DNA from: Leptodactylus fallax
Taxonomy: Eukaryota; Chordata; Amphibia; Anura; Leptodactylidae
Direction of reading: 5' to 3'
DNA length: 64,000 bases
Assembly (NCBI GenBank): GCA_947044405.1
Contig: CAMRHE010000013.1
Span: forward strand, 1,026,001-1,090,000
In this document: positions 1 through 13,000 of the stretch, piece by piece
Position numbering within the stretch: the stretch's first letter is position 1
Layout of the letters: every line of letters starts with the position of its first letter
Translations under genes and position numbers: made by a program
The notes under the pieces: model-generated
The model's database searches: none
Told to the model about the DNA's origin: nothing
What the model saw: the letters and a program-made list of their open reading frames with translations, nothing else

Positions 1-79
1 TCTGAGGTATACGGGAACGGGTTTTTAAAAATAACACTGTCAGAGTTAAAGAACTTCCAGGTCTTACAATCTGTGAATA

Positions 80-385
80 GGTACCGCTGCTCTGATTCCA
101 GCGCAGTTGAAATCTTCTCTAGGTCAAACAGTTCAAGGAAAAAGCAGTGTTCGTTTTTGTGCTTTACTGTATATGCCATTTAAGCTCTGTAATGTCAGGA
201 GGGCAGTGTCAGACACAAGGGTGTGATTTAGAGCTCCAGTCAGAGGCAGCCAGTGTCAGAGTGTCAAAATTAAGAGCATTGATTACTCAGGAACAATTGG
301 GACAAGAGAAAAAAAAAAATAATTCTATGTCAATCAGTGGAGCAGCATCTATTAACAGATGCTAAGAACTGGAGGTGGTGAATGG
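80..385. repeat. Interspersed repeat, copy 1 (paralogue at 41735-42475)
   Basis: Blocks such as gaataggt.gctgctc, gattccag.gcagttg, gtcag.agggcagtgt and ggagcagca.ctatt are shared, in the same order, with 41735-42475. Neither copy has a credible ORF. Family not identified. Confidence 0.6.
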
Positions 386-1797
386 TCCTCCTTTTAAGGG
401 CCCTTGATTAGCTTTTTTTTTTTTATCCAACATGGTTTGAGTAAGTTTACATATACACTTCAAACATTCCAAGAGTCCTTCCAAATTTTAATACCTGAAC
501 CTAGCCTTTTATATGTAATGATGCACATTCATGAAACCAAAAATTCTGAAGCATGCTTTTATCCATTTTCTACCACTTTCCTTAAAGAAAGAAAAAAAAA
601 ACGCCAACAACATACAAAAAGTGTATATAAGCACTGAACATGCTGCAATGCATGTCTGAAACCACACTCTCATTGCCTTAGAGTAAGGAATTTATTAAGA
701 CTGGTGTTTTCTACACTTGTGAAAGATGTGCCAGAATTAAGAGGCTGGAGCCTTGTGATTCTGGTGTATTGGGGAAGTTTCTGTGCCTGTCTGGTCTAGA
801 TTTCAGGTATAACTCATACGAGTTCAGTGGGTGTGGTAGGAATTAAGGTGGAGACGCATTAGCCCATCACATTTACTACAACACCTGGAAGTGGCTAGCA
901 GGGCAAAAAAACCACCACAGTGGTACATCTTGGGCAAATATGGGCACTGTGCACCCAAGACACACAACTTGTACTCCAGATTTCTGGTGTATAAAAGATT
1001 AGTAAAGTTTCAGTTTTTCCTGAATCAAACATGACCGACATTCCTCTGACACAGCTGGCCTTGCACCATGCACTTATGATGGCTTTCAGTATAGTGATAT
1101 TCCCCAAACACTGAAACCAGTTTTAGGACTTGTTAATCTGAGCCAGACTGCAGAGTTTGGTCTGTGTGATACAAACCATACATTGGCCAGATTTTCCTAA
1201 CCTAACATTCTATAAGGGTCCGAGCTCCCAGCATCATAGTCCTTTATGATGTTAGAAGTCCTTGCTTCCCCCATGGGACTACTGTCCCATACTGAACATA
1301 CTTACAGTAAGGGACAACAGTACCATAGGGAGGCAGGGACTAGCACCATCACTCCAGGTCCCTGCTCAGTGTTAAGTCTAGGAAATGCAGTCAATTTATA
1401 TTCCATATTTCACAGATCCCATCTGAAAACAGAAGATTTGTCAGAGTTAGTACCACCTATTTGTTGGCTTAGTTTACAGCTAGAAGCAGAGTATCTAACC
1501 TAAAAATAGGAAACGTTTGGGGGTAGTGGGAGGCAGGGTTTTTTGGTGCATTTGAATAAGTTTTTCTAAAATGAGATGCACCTAAAGTTTGGTGGAACAG
1601 TATATATCACACAGTAAATATGAGCCACTGTTGACAAGTTTGCATGCCTTACCAGACAACTGCTCCTTCCACGCAACTCTAATCTTTTCTTCTATGTCAT
1701 GCCCAAAAACATGGGTTACCTACCAATTATCTCATTTCAATCTTCTGCCACCCCCCAATAGCCTTTTAAAAACTTACTCTTACTGACCAATCTGTTT
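386..1797. other. No recognisable feature
   Basis: Intron or flank sequence of mixed composition with short A/T runs. Open frames here are short and have no family signature. Confidence 0.5.
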
Positions 1798-2095
1798 AAG
1801 GCCGGGGCCCCACATGGTGTAAACGCTGTGATTTGCCCATGGCGGAGAAAAAAAAAAAAAAAAGTTGCAGCGTTTTACAGTTAGAGTAAAGTGAATGGGA
1901 TGCTAGCGAATCCCATGCCCCCTATGCGATAAAACCCACAGTGCGGATACGCGGCAATTTTCAAAACAGTCACGGTTTTGGAAATCGCAGCATGTCAATT
2001 ATACCTAAGGAAACCTCTGCGAACTTTCTGTCTAAAGTGCTGCAGGAAGAACCGTGATGCGTTGCCGCTGCAGGACGCCACATGGAGCCTTAGCC
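1798..2095. mobile_element. Short inverted-repeat element (MITE-like)
   Basis: The left end contains ggccggggccccacatgg and the right end ccacatggagccttagcc, which are imperfectly inverted. The interior is non-coding with an A run. Similar end sequence recurs near 11731 (gaggccccacatagc) and 12735 (ccacaacatggg). Superfamily uncertain. Confidence 0.5.
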
Positions 2096-2698
2096 CAAAA
2101 GTTCTTCTGAGTCTTTAACTTCCCCACCCCTGTTCAGAAACCACAATAGCACACAAACGTCTTTGTACTCGCACATAACTTGCTAAAGAAAGCGCCCCTG
2201 CTCTCTACAACATTAGCCTTGATCATATGCCCTGGCACACCAAGGTTTTTGTCTATTACCACTGAAATAAACCCATTTAAAAAAAAGAGAATCCTGTCAC
2301 ATGAAAATTATTATTCAATCTGAAGGCAGTATGTTATACAACAAGCAGAGTCAGGTAGAAATATATAATAGAAATGTAGGTTCAGTATAACTTGCTATTT
2401 ATTCATTGAAATCTGTTCTCTCTTTGCTATTAAGTCAGGGAAGTGGCCCTACCACTGTGACAGCTTTCCTCAAACAGTGCATACAGCAATAGCTGTCAAT
2501 TACTGATCAGACCGCCTGCGACTTTAATCATAGCTGCCCTTTCTATTTTACAAACCGGCTATACTTATTCACCCGCTTTATATACAAAATCCCACATTTA
2601 TCTGCTCAGCTACTTTTGCTCTAACATTTTGCCTGCAGACTGGACAGTATTTTCCATGCAACAGGTTACCCTTAAAAGGAAGATAGCACAACCTTTAA

Positions 2699-2902
2699 CC
2701 ATTTCCTGGAGACCACAAAGAGTGGTCTCTGGGCAAAGCTTTAAGGTCTCCACTGTCTATTGACAGCGGGACCTCAGAGCTCAGTACAGTGGGGGGGGGG
2801 GGGACACAGTAGAGCTAGTTCTGCTGGACGTATCGGTACGTCCTTGCAGAACTAGACAACCACCACTTTGACGTATATAGTCTATGGGCGGTACAGAAGT
2901 GG
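2699..2902. mobile_element. TTAA-flanked MITE, 204 bp
   Basis: TTAA at 2695-2698 and 2903-2906 bracket a segment beginning CCATTTC and ending GAAGTGG. TTAA duplication is characteristic of piggyBac and Kolobok transposons. No ORF. The interior has a G run and a palindromic stretch around 2815-2865. Confidence 0.6.
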
Positions 2903-2906
2903 TTAA

Positions 2907-5370
2907 ATAAGTACTTTGCTTTCAAATCTACTGAACAGGTCTCTTTTGTCAGGTTTTCCCTGATGTTTGATACATCAACCCCAATAGAATCAGCTCTAAC
3001 TTAGCCCACTAGTCATGCCGAGCAGCTGTGTGGAGATTTATGGGCCACTAAAGTCTTACTTTCCAAATCCTGCTTCACCACCTGCACCTTTACTCAATCA
3101 CATCCCACCTCATTTTAACCTTACAACTGCATTTAACCCATCCTTAAGCCATCTCTTCAATCCATTATAGTAACCAAACCTCTGCCCAGCTGCCATCTCA
3201 CTACACTGCAAGCGAGTCTACTACCTGTAGCACCACAATATCATACTTCTATATTACACCTAATAATGAATGCGACTGCATTGTAACCCACAAAACCATC
3301 ACCAGTACTCCAGACCTGCTGAATTTTCTCACATTCACTATCATTAGGTGTGACATCTACAATCTTTTTTTTCAGACTATTAATCATTTGTCTTTAGGTT
3401 AGATCATCAATATCAGACCATTGGGGGTCCAACACAGAACTCCCACCGATCAGCTGATTGCAACAATTGCAGCACACACACAGGCTACAAAATTTAAAGG
3501 ATGGGGAAAAATTCTGAGTGGTGCCATGCGGCTTCAGAAAAGTAATTACGGGCAAGTGTAATTATTGTTTTCCCAGCACCTATGGTAGATTAGATTAGTA
3601 ACCACCCCAGGTTGAAACTAAAGCCTCTTAGACCTCTACCCAAGGCTAACTAAGAACATAAGGGTTCCAGTAGAACTTCTAGGACAGTGGTTCCCATGTA
3701 AGAACTGATGTTCTGCCATGGTTTTTCCTGGAAGAGAGACCCCCAAACCCCCTTAAAGGACCAAAGAAAAGGGCTTACCTATTACATGAGACCCAAGAAA
3801 AGCTAGAAACAAACTAGAACCCCGACTGAAAATACCCAAAGGCCAGCAGGGATGACTATAGATAAGAGAATGGGGCAGATTTAAGACTGGCAAATTGAAC
3901 ACCAATAAACTGCCATAAGTTTCCACTATAACTCAGATTCATAACTCATGCCAATTTTTTAATGTGTTAGGCCGAGGTTTTCCCACCTTGCCTACCCATA
4001 ATCGCACAAAGCCCTTTCTTGCGCCAAATGTGCACTACAATATCATCCCTTCATACCAGGAAACTGGCATAGAGGGAATAATGAATTCCCCCTTTATTTT
4101 CAGGATGAACATGTGGAAAAGAATCCCAACTGTAGGTTACATGGACGAACTATAGGTCAAAGACGATCTCAGAGGCTGAACTCTTAACAGATTAAGCCCA
4201 GAGGCAAATGGCCTTGTGTGACGTGGCTCCAGAGGCACATATGCAGATGGAGCCCAAAGGAAACATGTAGCAAGCCTAAGAGGCTAGATTCACAGGTAGA
4301 TAAGACCCTGGCAATAGAGGGTGATGCTGCTATAGTACTATAAAAATAGCCTACCGCACTAATCCTGAAGAAAGAACCCCAAGCAAAGAAGAAAGGGGTA
4401 GATGGGTACTCAAAACCAGAGGGTCACCAACCTGAATGTCAAGAAATAATAATCACCTGAAAAAAAGCCCAAGAGTCATGGGAACTTTAAAAAAACAAAA
4501 AAAAAAAACAAAAAAAACACACACACGATAGCCAATACTACCATATCACAAGCATAATACAATTCGATGGTAAACTATTTGTACCTGTCAGAAGCAGGCT
4601 CCATCGAAGGGGAAAAGCCCAACAAAACTCAGCTACATCAGAGTGACTCAATTTATGGCAGGAACCCAGCAAGATGAACGCCATAGGAATAGAACTGGAA
4701 GAACCATCCTGAAACCTATACTTCCACCAGAGATCTTGGGCTCTAGTTACTGAATGAGGAGTGGAGTTCAAAGTAAACAACTCAAAAGGAAAAACAGGGC
4801 ACCTGAGGAACAAACATCTGAAGCAGGCAAACTGCAGATTACTCCAAAAGAAAACATGGCCATAAACTACCCTCCACCCTGGCTTAATAAGAATACACTG
4901 CTACATGCCAGACCCAAGAAACACAGACACTAAAGTTACACTCACTTAGGTTGGCTCTATATGCTGCCTCCTGCTGAAAAACTGCATATAGCCTCCAACT
5001 AAAGCAATGGCCCAACACCTGCATGCCAACATAGTAAAGGTTTCAGGTTGGTCATTACCATACAAGAAACATTCACAGCAACATGCGCCAGGCACCACTG
5101 CACCCAAAAAACACATGCAGCTCTCCAGCAAAAAAGTACTGCATAAATCCAGTCTTATAGTGCAACCCCTAAAAGGCCAGAACCATAGGACATAGGGATA
5201 TTATAACATTACAGTTTTAGAATATGGGTTATACCTCTAAACACATGAAATGACCTAAGAACTCAGAAGTGAATCTTTCACAAAGCCACATTATCCAAAC
5301 AAAGGTTAGCATGCCCTGCCCTTGTTAGTATAGCTGACCACTCCTTCCTATTACAAATCCTCTTGCTCCT
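2907..5370. other. Mostly unassigned; common-repeat fragment near 3400-3475
   Basis: Around 3400-3475 the text (gatcatcaatatcagacc, gggggtccaacac, accgatcagctg) resembles a dispersed repeat common in frog genomes. The rest has no convincing ORF or terminal repeat; it includes A-rich and CA-rich tracts near 4490-4525. Confidence 0.35.
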
Positions 5371-5378
5371 CACGTTAG

Positions 5379-6335
5379 CAGTGGCGTAACTAGGAATGAC
5401 TGGGCCCCAAGGCAAACCGTAAAATATGCTCCACAGTGGCCCCTATACAGCATTATATGCTTTACATTGCTCCCCTCACACAGTATTATATGGTGACCAG
5501 CCAGTATTATATGCCCCCCACAGTGGCGACCAGCCAGTATTATATGCCCCCCACAGTGGCCCCACCCAGTATTATATGCTCTACAGTGGCCCCCACCCAG
5601 TATTATATGCTCTACAGTGGCCTCCACCCAGTATTATATGCTCTACAGTGGCCTCCACCCAGTATTATATGCTCTACAGTGGCCCCCACCCAGTATTATA
5701 TGCTCTACAGTGGCCCCCACCCAGTATTATATGCTCTACAGTGGCCCCCACCCAGTATTATAAGCTCCACAGTGGCCCCCACCCAGTATTATATGCTCTA
5801 CAGTGGCCTCCCCCCAGTATTATATGCTCTACAGTGGCCTCCACCCAGTATAAGCAGCTCCCAACAGCCCACCCTCCGCTTCGGTGCTATTATACTTTGG
5901 GGTCTCCTCAGATCCCAGAGAATAATCGGGCGCACTGACATCATTAAGCGGCCGCGCCCCATGTGATCACAGGCCTCAGTCACATGACTGAGAAGAGCGC
6001 AAGGAGAGGACTCTGTGCCCAGGAGAGGTGAGTATGTATTTATTATTTTCAGTCACCTCCCTGGGCTGCTATCTATTGGAAAGGGGCCTGCAATATGCCA
6101 GGGCCCCTTTCCAATAACTGTATGTATAGCGGTCAGGGAACCAGGCTTTCCGACCGCTATAGTGGTTCGGGGCCCGGCCATCTCCAACTGGCCACGGGCC
6201 CCATACCCTGACGGGTACAGTCGCGCCACTGGTTTGTGGGGTTCACAGTAGCGGCTGCCACAGGGCTCCGGGCCCCCTAATGTCCCGGGCCCTGTGACAG
6301 CCGCTACCGCTGCTACCCCGGTATTTACGCCCCTG
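5379..6335. mobile_element. Non-autonomous hAT-like element with internal minisatellite
   Basis: Ends are CAGTGGCGTAAcTA on the left and the complement of CAGGGGCGTAAaTA on the right, so short terminal inverted repeats starting CAG. The flanks CACGTTAG (5371-5378) and CACGTCAG (6336-6343) form an 8-bp target duplication with one mismatch. An 8-bp duplication and CAG..G ends fit hAT transposons. There is no transposase; the left half is a minisatellite and the right half is GC-rich. Confidence 0.75.
5450..5850. repeat. Minisatellite, ~33-bp unit
   Basis: About a dozen tandem units of the type cccagtattatatgct followed by ctacagtggcc(c/t)cca. Units near the centre are almost identical; edge units diverge. 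Long open frames across it are translations of the repeat, not genes. Confidence 0.95.
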
Positions 6336-6343
6336 CACGTCAG

Positions 6344-7439
6344 TCTTGGTCTTCCTGGTTATTCTCATACCTTATCTAAACTGAACATTCTCCCATAGCA
6401 TATCCTCCACTCAACTCCACTAGTCCTGGGACACTTTCTAGTATATATACACTGTATATATCCATCTATCTTATAAAATCCCATAGATTTATGCAGAGGA
6501 CATAAATTTACCATCTTTCTTTTACTCCTCTTTCTTCCTAAAATTAGCCAATGACAAAACCAAAATCCATATTCCATTACGTTTACCTTCATACCAGAAC
6601 TATCAGTAACTGTTTATGACCAGTTACCTGAGTGTCAAAATTCATTTTACGCTAGGTTAACACTAGCTTTTGGGTTTCCGTTCTTTGGGTCCGCTTGGGA
6701 ATCGGCAGAGACAAGGACAAGAGTCCTTGTATCACTTATTTACATGCAGTGAATTTGTGAACAGACTAACTTCGCCATGATTCCTCACTCTGTACCACTC
6801 CCTCCTGCAAACTCCCCTGCAATGAAATCACAGTTAACTCACTCACACATCTGAAATCATGTGATGCTGTGAGGTTTCATTTGGATATCTCCTGTGAATA
6901 TCCAATATTCCACCCCTACACAAGACTCCCATCATCCAAACCAGGCCTGATCAAGTCACCTCTTCAGGAAACCTTACAACCTACAATACACTACTGCAGA
7001 AATATATGAAACAGAGTCTACCCTCAGTCTGAGGGAAGGAGATGGAGACAGTAGGAGAGTTGGCATGGTCAGGACATTCTCTGGTTCTGCATGTTTATTG
7101 AACTTTGTTTATTCAAAACAATGCCTTAGACTCTATGGAGATCACTGCCAGAGATATCCTTTAACAGAGGTTATATTTCTTTTTGAAGTTTCCTCATTTT
7201 AGCACTTTTTGATCTCTCCAATGAACCAATGTATCTGCTCATCACTGTACAACTAATATAAACCAAGCTATGGGCTCAAGTAATAAGTTAGAAAAATAAC
7301 TAGTAATAATTAGTAATAAATAATAGTAGTAATTAGTAATCTGTTAGAAAAATAAAGTTAAACTATGCACTCTCTATCCCAAGTCCATCTTCGTGAAGAG
7401 CTGGAAGATTTTTTTTTTTTTAATGTGCTTTTAGTAGAG
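6344..7439. other. No recognisable feature
   Basis: Intronic or flanking sequence. No credible ORF, terminal repeat or RNA gene was seen; A/T-rich towards 7270-7340. Confidence 0.5.
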
Positions 7440-7990
7440 CAGCGGTTCCCAACCTTTTTTGCACCAAGGACCACTGACATGTAATTTTCCTGTGGCCCAG
7501 TGGGGAGCAGGGTATCGGGGGCAGGGTTTTCAGCAGCGGGGCAGGGTTGGGGCAATTGTGCAGCTCAATAAAAAAGATATGGGTGCATATTTAACGATTA
7601 AATACAAAAGCATGGGTAGGGTGGAGGTGACCCATCACTCAGGGGAGGCACTACTGCTGTAATAGTGCACCCTTCCCCAATTAATAACAGTCCCCCCATA
7701 GGTATTACTACCTGTGGGGGGCATTACTACAGTAATAGTTTAAGCCCCCCAATTAACATTACCTGTGTGAGGGGGACTGGGGCGCTATAACTGTTCTAGT
7801 GCCAATATCCCCCCCTTCCTTCCCACAGGTAATGTTCTTAACTGGGCGGGGCACTATTACTGTAAAAGTGCCCTAGTAGTGCCCCCTCACAGGTAATATT
7901 ACCTGTGTGTGGGATATTACCTGTGGGGGGCACTATTACAGTTAACACTAATAGTCCTAGCTGATGCCTGAGTAATAGAGCAAGAAACTA
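7440..7990. mobile_element. hAT-like fragment with short imperfect tandem repeats
   Basis: The left end reads CAGCGGTTCCCAACCTTTT, matching the start of Charlie-type hAT elements as known from many vertebrates. From 7660 to 7960 there are imperfect, partly inverted repeats of the type acctgtgggggg(c/g)a.tatta. No transposase; the right end was not determined. Confidence 0.5.
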
Positions 7991-8848
7991 AAGCCTTCCT
8001 GCTGCATCGTTATATTCAACTACCCTAAGGATGCCAATTTAGTTAAAAGGAATGCTCGGCCATTTCCCCACCAGATTGTCGTGGTATCTGGGGGGGGGGG
8101 GGGTCTCCACGCTGCTGTAGACAATGAGGAAAATACTGATGAGTACAGGGAAGAAAATCACATTTTCGCATCAGAGAGTAGTACAAGGGAGAAGAGATCC
8201 TGTATAGGCAGTAGAAGGGAAAGTCAGTACATGAATTAAGCCATGTTGATTCAAGAGCTAGTGAAGCAAGCCACATACAGATTTCACAAATCTGACATCC
8301 AACATGTATTACTTCAAAAGGACACACTTAACTTATATGACAGACAGTTTGAATTTTCATAGAACCTGATTCTCAAAGGAATAGAGCTTGCAGCCTGAAA
8401 TTTAGTGTAACTTAGCATCCATTCAGATTTTTTTTACATCCATTTAATGGGTGCAAAAAGTGCAAACTGATGGACATTGTCTATATAAAAAAACAGAACA
8501 AAATGGTAAAAAAAAACTGATCTGTTAAACTTAATGGATGGCAATCCATTTATTTAAACACCTCATGTCAAATGTCTCCTTTTTCCAAATAAATATTCAG
8601 TATATATTATCAATTTCAAAATTTCAGATGCATTAGGGGAAAACTTGCCAAGCTAAATATGCCAGAATTCTGACCTACATGTGTACTACATTTTGTGTGT
8701 GCTTTAGACACTTGCCTAGTCTGATGAGGTAGGACTTAAGATGCAACAATTTGCACCAGAATTGGGCCCAAATTCTGGAGCAAAGTAAAAGTATACATCC
8801 TATTTGTTGGCTTAGACTAGGATGTCTAAAAACTGTGCGCAATCTTAC

Positions 8849-8969
8849 CATCATCTTGGATGATGCGACGTAGATAGTCAGCAATTAAGCTTCTTAAAGC
8901 CCTTTTATAAGGCAAGCCTAATCTATGAGGGAATACTATTGCTGTATCAACCACAGTATCATGAATGAG
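8849..8969 (-). CDS. REXO1: REXO1-like exon j (last exon seen)
   Basis: Acceptor ttttacag, donor gtaaga. The 121-nt exon encodes [20 protein letters not shown] and then [20 protein letters not shown], ending one base into a Gly codon. In the family the next exon carries the third motif (His and Asp) and a short C-terminus. I searched positions 1-8848 by eye on the minus strand and did not see it. Confidence 0.97.
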
Positions 8970-10009
8970 CTGTAAAACAAAAAGTAAAATTGAATTATAG
9001 TAGTTAACCACTATGTGAAAACTTTTAAATAAACTAACACACCTCAGTTCTGTTGCTTTGTAAATTTATAGCTTACCTCCAGGTTAAATGAATAGTGCAT
9101 GATCTATGAATATATTGAATATAATGAACTTTGTAGTAATATCTAGAGATCTGTTTCCTTCACCACTTAAGCTGCTGTCCTCCTTGTTACCATCAATATA
9201 TTAAACAAGACTGGATGATCTTTGTATCCAGTCCCACACACAACTATGGACAAGGGGGGGGGGGGGGGGTTGGGGGGAGTAAAGTAGGAGGTTGCTTCCA
9301 GCTGGTTAATTGATTTACTGCATCATTCTGTGCACTGGTAGCTTCTTATCTACAAGCCTAGCAGTGTTAGAGCACAGAGTAGCACAGTTTGAGTTAGTTT
9401 TCTAGCAGCCGCTTCCTCCCACCTCCAGTCTTCATTGACTAAATGTAGGAAATAGCTACCTAAAAAGTAGACAAACATTTCTTCAGTAAAATTACAAAGT
9501 TTTTGCTATTCAACAGTACTATTTGTTTATGCACAGTTTATAACTGGAGGTATACTTTAATCTTCATTACCATGAAATGAACAAGTTCTCTCAAACACAC
9601 ACTTCTGCCATAAACTGAAGACTTTTTTTTTTTTCAAGAAACTGAGTTGACATTCAACGTCATTAATTTTTTTTCCAGACACCCCCCCCCCCCCCAAAAA
9701 AAAAAGTATACAAACATTCCCCAAAAAAACAACAACAGGACCCATCTAAGTCAGTAGTTTTTATTCTTACCTTAAGTGCTATTAAGTCACTCTCTAACCC
9801 ATGTCCTATAAGAACAGAATCTGCACTGAACAGGTTGAGCATAATGGCCTGTACATCTCTAATGGATGTTGTAACATTCTTTAGGTTCTCTTCCGTGACA
9901 CCAGACAACCTATGCATATATTGGAATATTATAATTGTTCTCAAACATGTAAATTTTAGTACTTGTTGTACATAAAGGCAAATAAGCTAATTGTAAAAAG
10001 AAAAAGAAA

Positions 10010-10060
<51 letters not shown>

Positions 10061-13000
10061 GATGGCACATCAACTGTAATGTTAGCCTTCTATAAAACAA
10101 AAAAAAAAAAAAAAAAATCAATAGCAACCCAATATTGTTTATTCAAGCTCATTCAGTGGGGAAAAAAAAAGTTTCTAGTCAGCCACCAATTGAGGCCTGT
10201 AATTAACATCATAGGTAGACCTAGACTATGAGAGGCAAAATGAGAAAACAAATCCAGAAAATCACATTGTCTGATTTTTAAAGATTTTATTTGCAAATTA
10301 TGGTGGAAAATAAAGTATTTGGTCACCTACAAACAAGATTTCTGGCTCACAGACCTGTAACAACTTCTTTAAGAGGCTCCTCTGTCCTCCACTCATTACC
10401 TGTAGTAATGGCACCTGTTTGACATGGTTATCAGTATTAAAGACACCTGTCCACAACCTCAAACAGTCACACTCCAAACTCCACTATGGTGAAGACCAAA
10501 GAGCTGTGGAAGGACACCAGAAACAAAATTGTAGACCTGCACCAGGCTGGGAAGACTGAATCTGCAATAGGCAAGCAGCTTGGTGTGAAGAAATCAACTG
10601 TGGGAGCAATAATTAGAAAATGGAAGACATACAAGACCACTGATAATCTCCCTCAATCAGGGGCTCCACGCAAGATCTCACCCCGTAGGGTCAAAATGAT
10701 CACAAGAACGGTGAGAAAAAAATCCCAGAACCACACGGGGGGACCTAGTGAATGACCTGCAGAAAGCTGGGACTAACGTAACAAAGGCTACCGTCAGTAA
10801 CACACTACACCGCCAGGGACTCAGATTCTGCAGTGCCAGACTTGTCCCCCTGCTTAAGCCAGTACATATCCGGGCCCGTCTGAAGTTTGCTAGAGAGCAT
10901 TTGGATGTTCCAGAAGAGTATTGGGAGAATGTCATATGGTCAGATGAAACCAAAGTAGAACTGTTTGGTAGAAACACAACTTGTTGTGTTTGGAGGAGAG
11001 TGAATGCTGAGTTGCATCCAATGAACACCATATCTACTGTGAAACATGGGGGTGGCAACATCATGCTTTGGGGCTGTTTCCCTGCAAAGGGACCAGGACA
11101 ACTGATCCGTGTACATGAAAGAATGAATGGGCCCATGTATCATGAGATTTTGAGTGCAAACCTCCTTCCATCAGCAAGGGCATTGAAGATGAAACGTGGC
11201 TGGGTCTTTCAGCATGACAATGATCCCAAGCACACCGCCAGGGCAACGAAGGAGTGGCTTCGTAAGAAGCATTTCAAGGTCCTGGAGTGGCCTAGCCAGT
11301 CTCCAGATCTCAATCCCATAGAAAACCTTTGGAGGGAGTTGAAAGTCGTGTTGCCCAGCGACAGCCCCAAAACATCACTGCTCTAGAGGAGATCTGCATG
11401 GAGGAACGGGCCATCATACCAACAACAGTGTGTGCCAACCTTGTGAAGACTTACAGAAAACGTTTGACCTCTGTCATTGCCAACATAGATATATAACAAA
11501 GTATTGAGATGAACTTTTGTTATTGATCAAATACTTATTTTCCACCATAATTTGCAAATAAATTCTTTAAAAATTAGACTGTGACTTTCTGAATTTGTTT
11601 TCTCATTTTTTCTCATAGTTGAGGTCTACCTATGATGTCAATTACAGGCCTCATCTTTTTAAGTGGAAGAAATTGCACAATTGGTGGCTGACTAAATACT
11701 TTTTTCCCCACTGTATGTATAAGCAGCTTTAGGCTGAGGCCCCACATAGCAGAAAAGCAGCTTTTTTATTACAGATTTTGCTGCGTTTTTTTAAGTCAAT
11801 AGTTTTTATTGAATTTTTGCATGAATATAATACAGGAGATCAACATAGGGAACACAGAATATATTCATGGCATCACAATGTACAAGCACAAAAAGAGTAG
11901 AGGATACTCTAGATAAGTAATGCATAAACAAGGACACATATGAAAATGCATACTAGTAAGTAAATTCAAACATACTGATCGGTAACCATACTTAGAATAT
12001 TATGGAAAAGCATCAAAATCGTGGCCATGAGGGGGAGGGGAAGGGGAAGTTCAGAACAATCAGGAAAAGTAAAGGTAAACAGGCCTAAGGAATGGAAGGG
12101 AATCGAAACACTCCATAGCAACTTATAAGGCTGATGGTCTGCTACGTAGACCCGCCTGCAGACTCGTTCGCTGCCAGTTATCAACCACAACAGAAATGTA
12201 GAAATAGTATAAAGAGTATTCTAGGAATATTCAGAAATAGTGTCCCACAGGTGAGTAAGAAGATTTATACCAACAATATTAGAAAAAGCAAGACCTGCGG
12301 CCTGTCAAGTAGCACTGGATTGGGGAGGGGGGGGGGTGGAAATGATGTCAACCATATTGCCCAATCCCTCCTGAACCTATCCATGTTTCCACCACTGCTA
12401 GCATAAAATTGTTCGTATTGATAATTCAATGACACCACAGAGATCAATTCCGTCAGTGACGGGCAGGAGGTAGATTTCCATCTGTGTGCAATAAGTAGGC
12501 GAGCAACCCCAAGTACCTGGCAAATAACAGTTCTATATCTACTCTATCGTGTGAATGCCCAGCAGGAGTAGCGCCATCTCAGGTGTAGATCCCACCCCAC
12601 CGCCAAACCTAGTAGTGGCTACAGAAGGAATGGGAAATATATAGTTAAATTTTATACTTCTACCTTCTGTTCAATCAACTCCTGTCACTGGCTCAAAAAA
12701 CTGCAGCAAAGTCTGCAAAAAAAAAAGCAGTTTCCACAACATGGGAGACTACATGCAGCAGCAGCATAGTTTTAAACATTAGAAAGCCCTGTGCTGAGTA
12801 AATATGGCTTACATACTGAACTCGACACAAGTGCCAGAGGTTGCTTACCCCTGCTCTAAGACCTTATTTGCATGACAGTGAAAGTAGCATAGTGACAGGC
12901 GTTTTTGCAACATCCATTTTTGAGAAAACATTGATTTCAAGGAGTCTATTCACATGGCTTTTGATAGATCTTTTTAATGGCCGTCAAAACTTATACATTC

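Noticed and set aside
1021..1107. Candidate last exon of the exonuclease gene
   Set aside because: A minus-strand reading lacks the expected His...Asp motif and splice sites; no good candidate was found elsewhere below 8849 either.
5450..5850. Regular repeats resembling a CRISPR array
   Set aside because: There are no unique spacers; units abut head to tail, there is no cas gene, and the genome is vertebrate.
5426..5966. 170-176-codon open frames
   Set aside because: They translate the 33-bp minisatellite in two frames at once; the repeat explains them fully.
9557..9745. Extension of exonuclease exon i into downstream sequence with a Gly run
   Set aside because: The gtaaga donor at 9770 ends the exon; the following frame is intron containing a C run.
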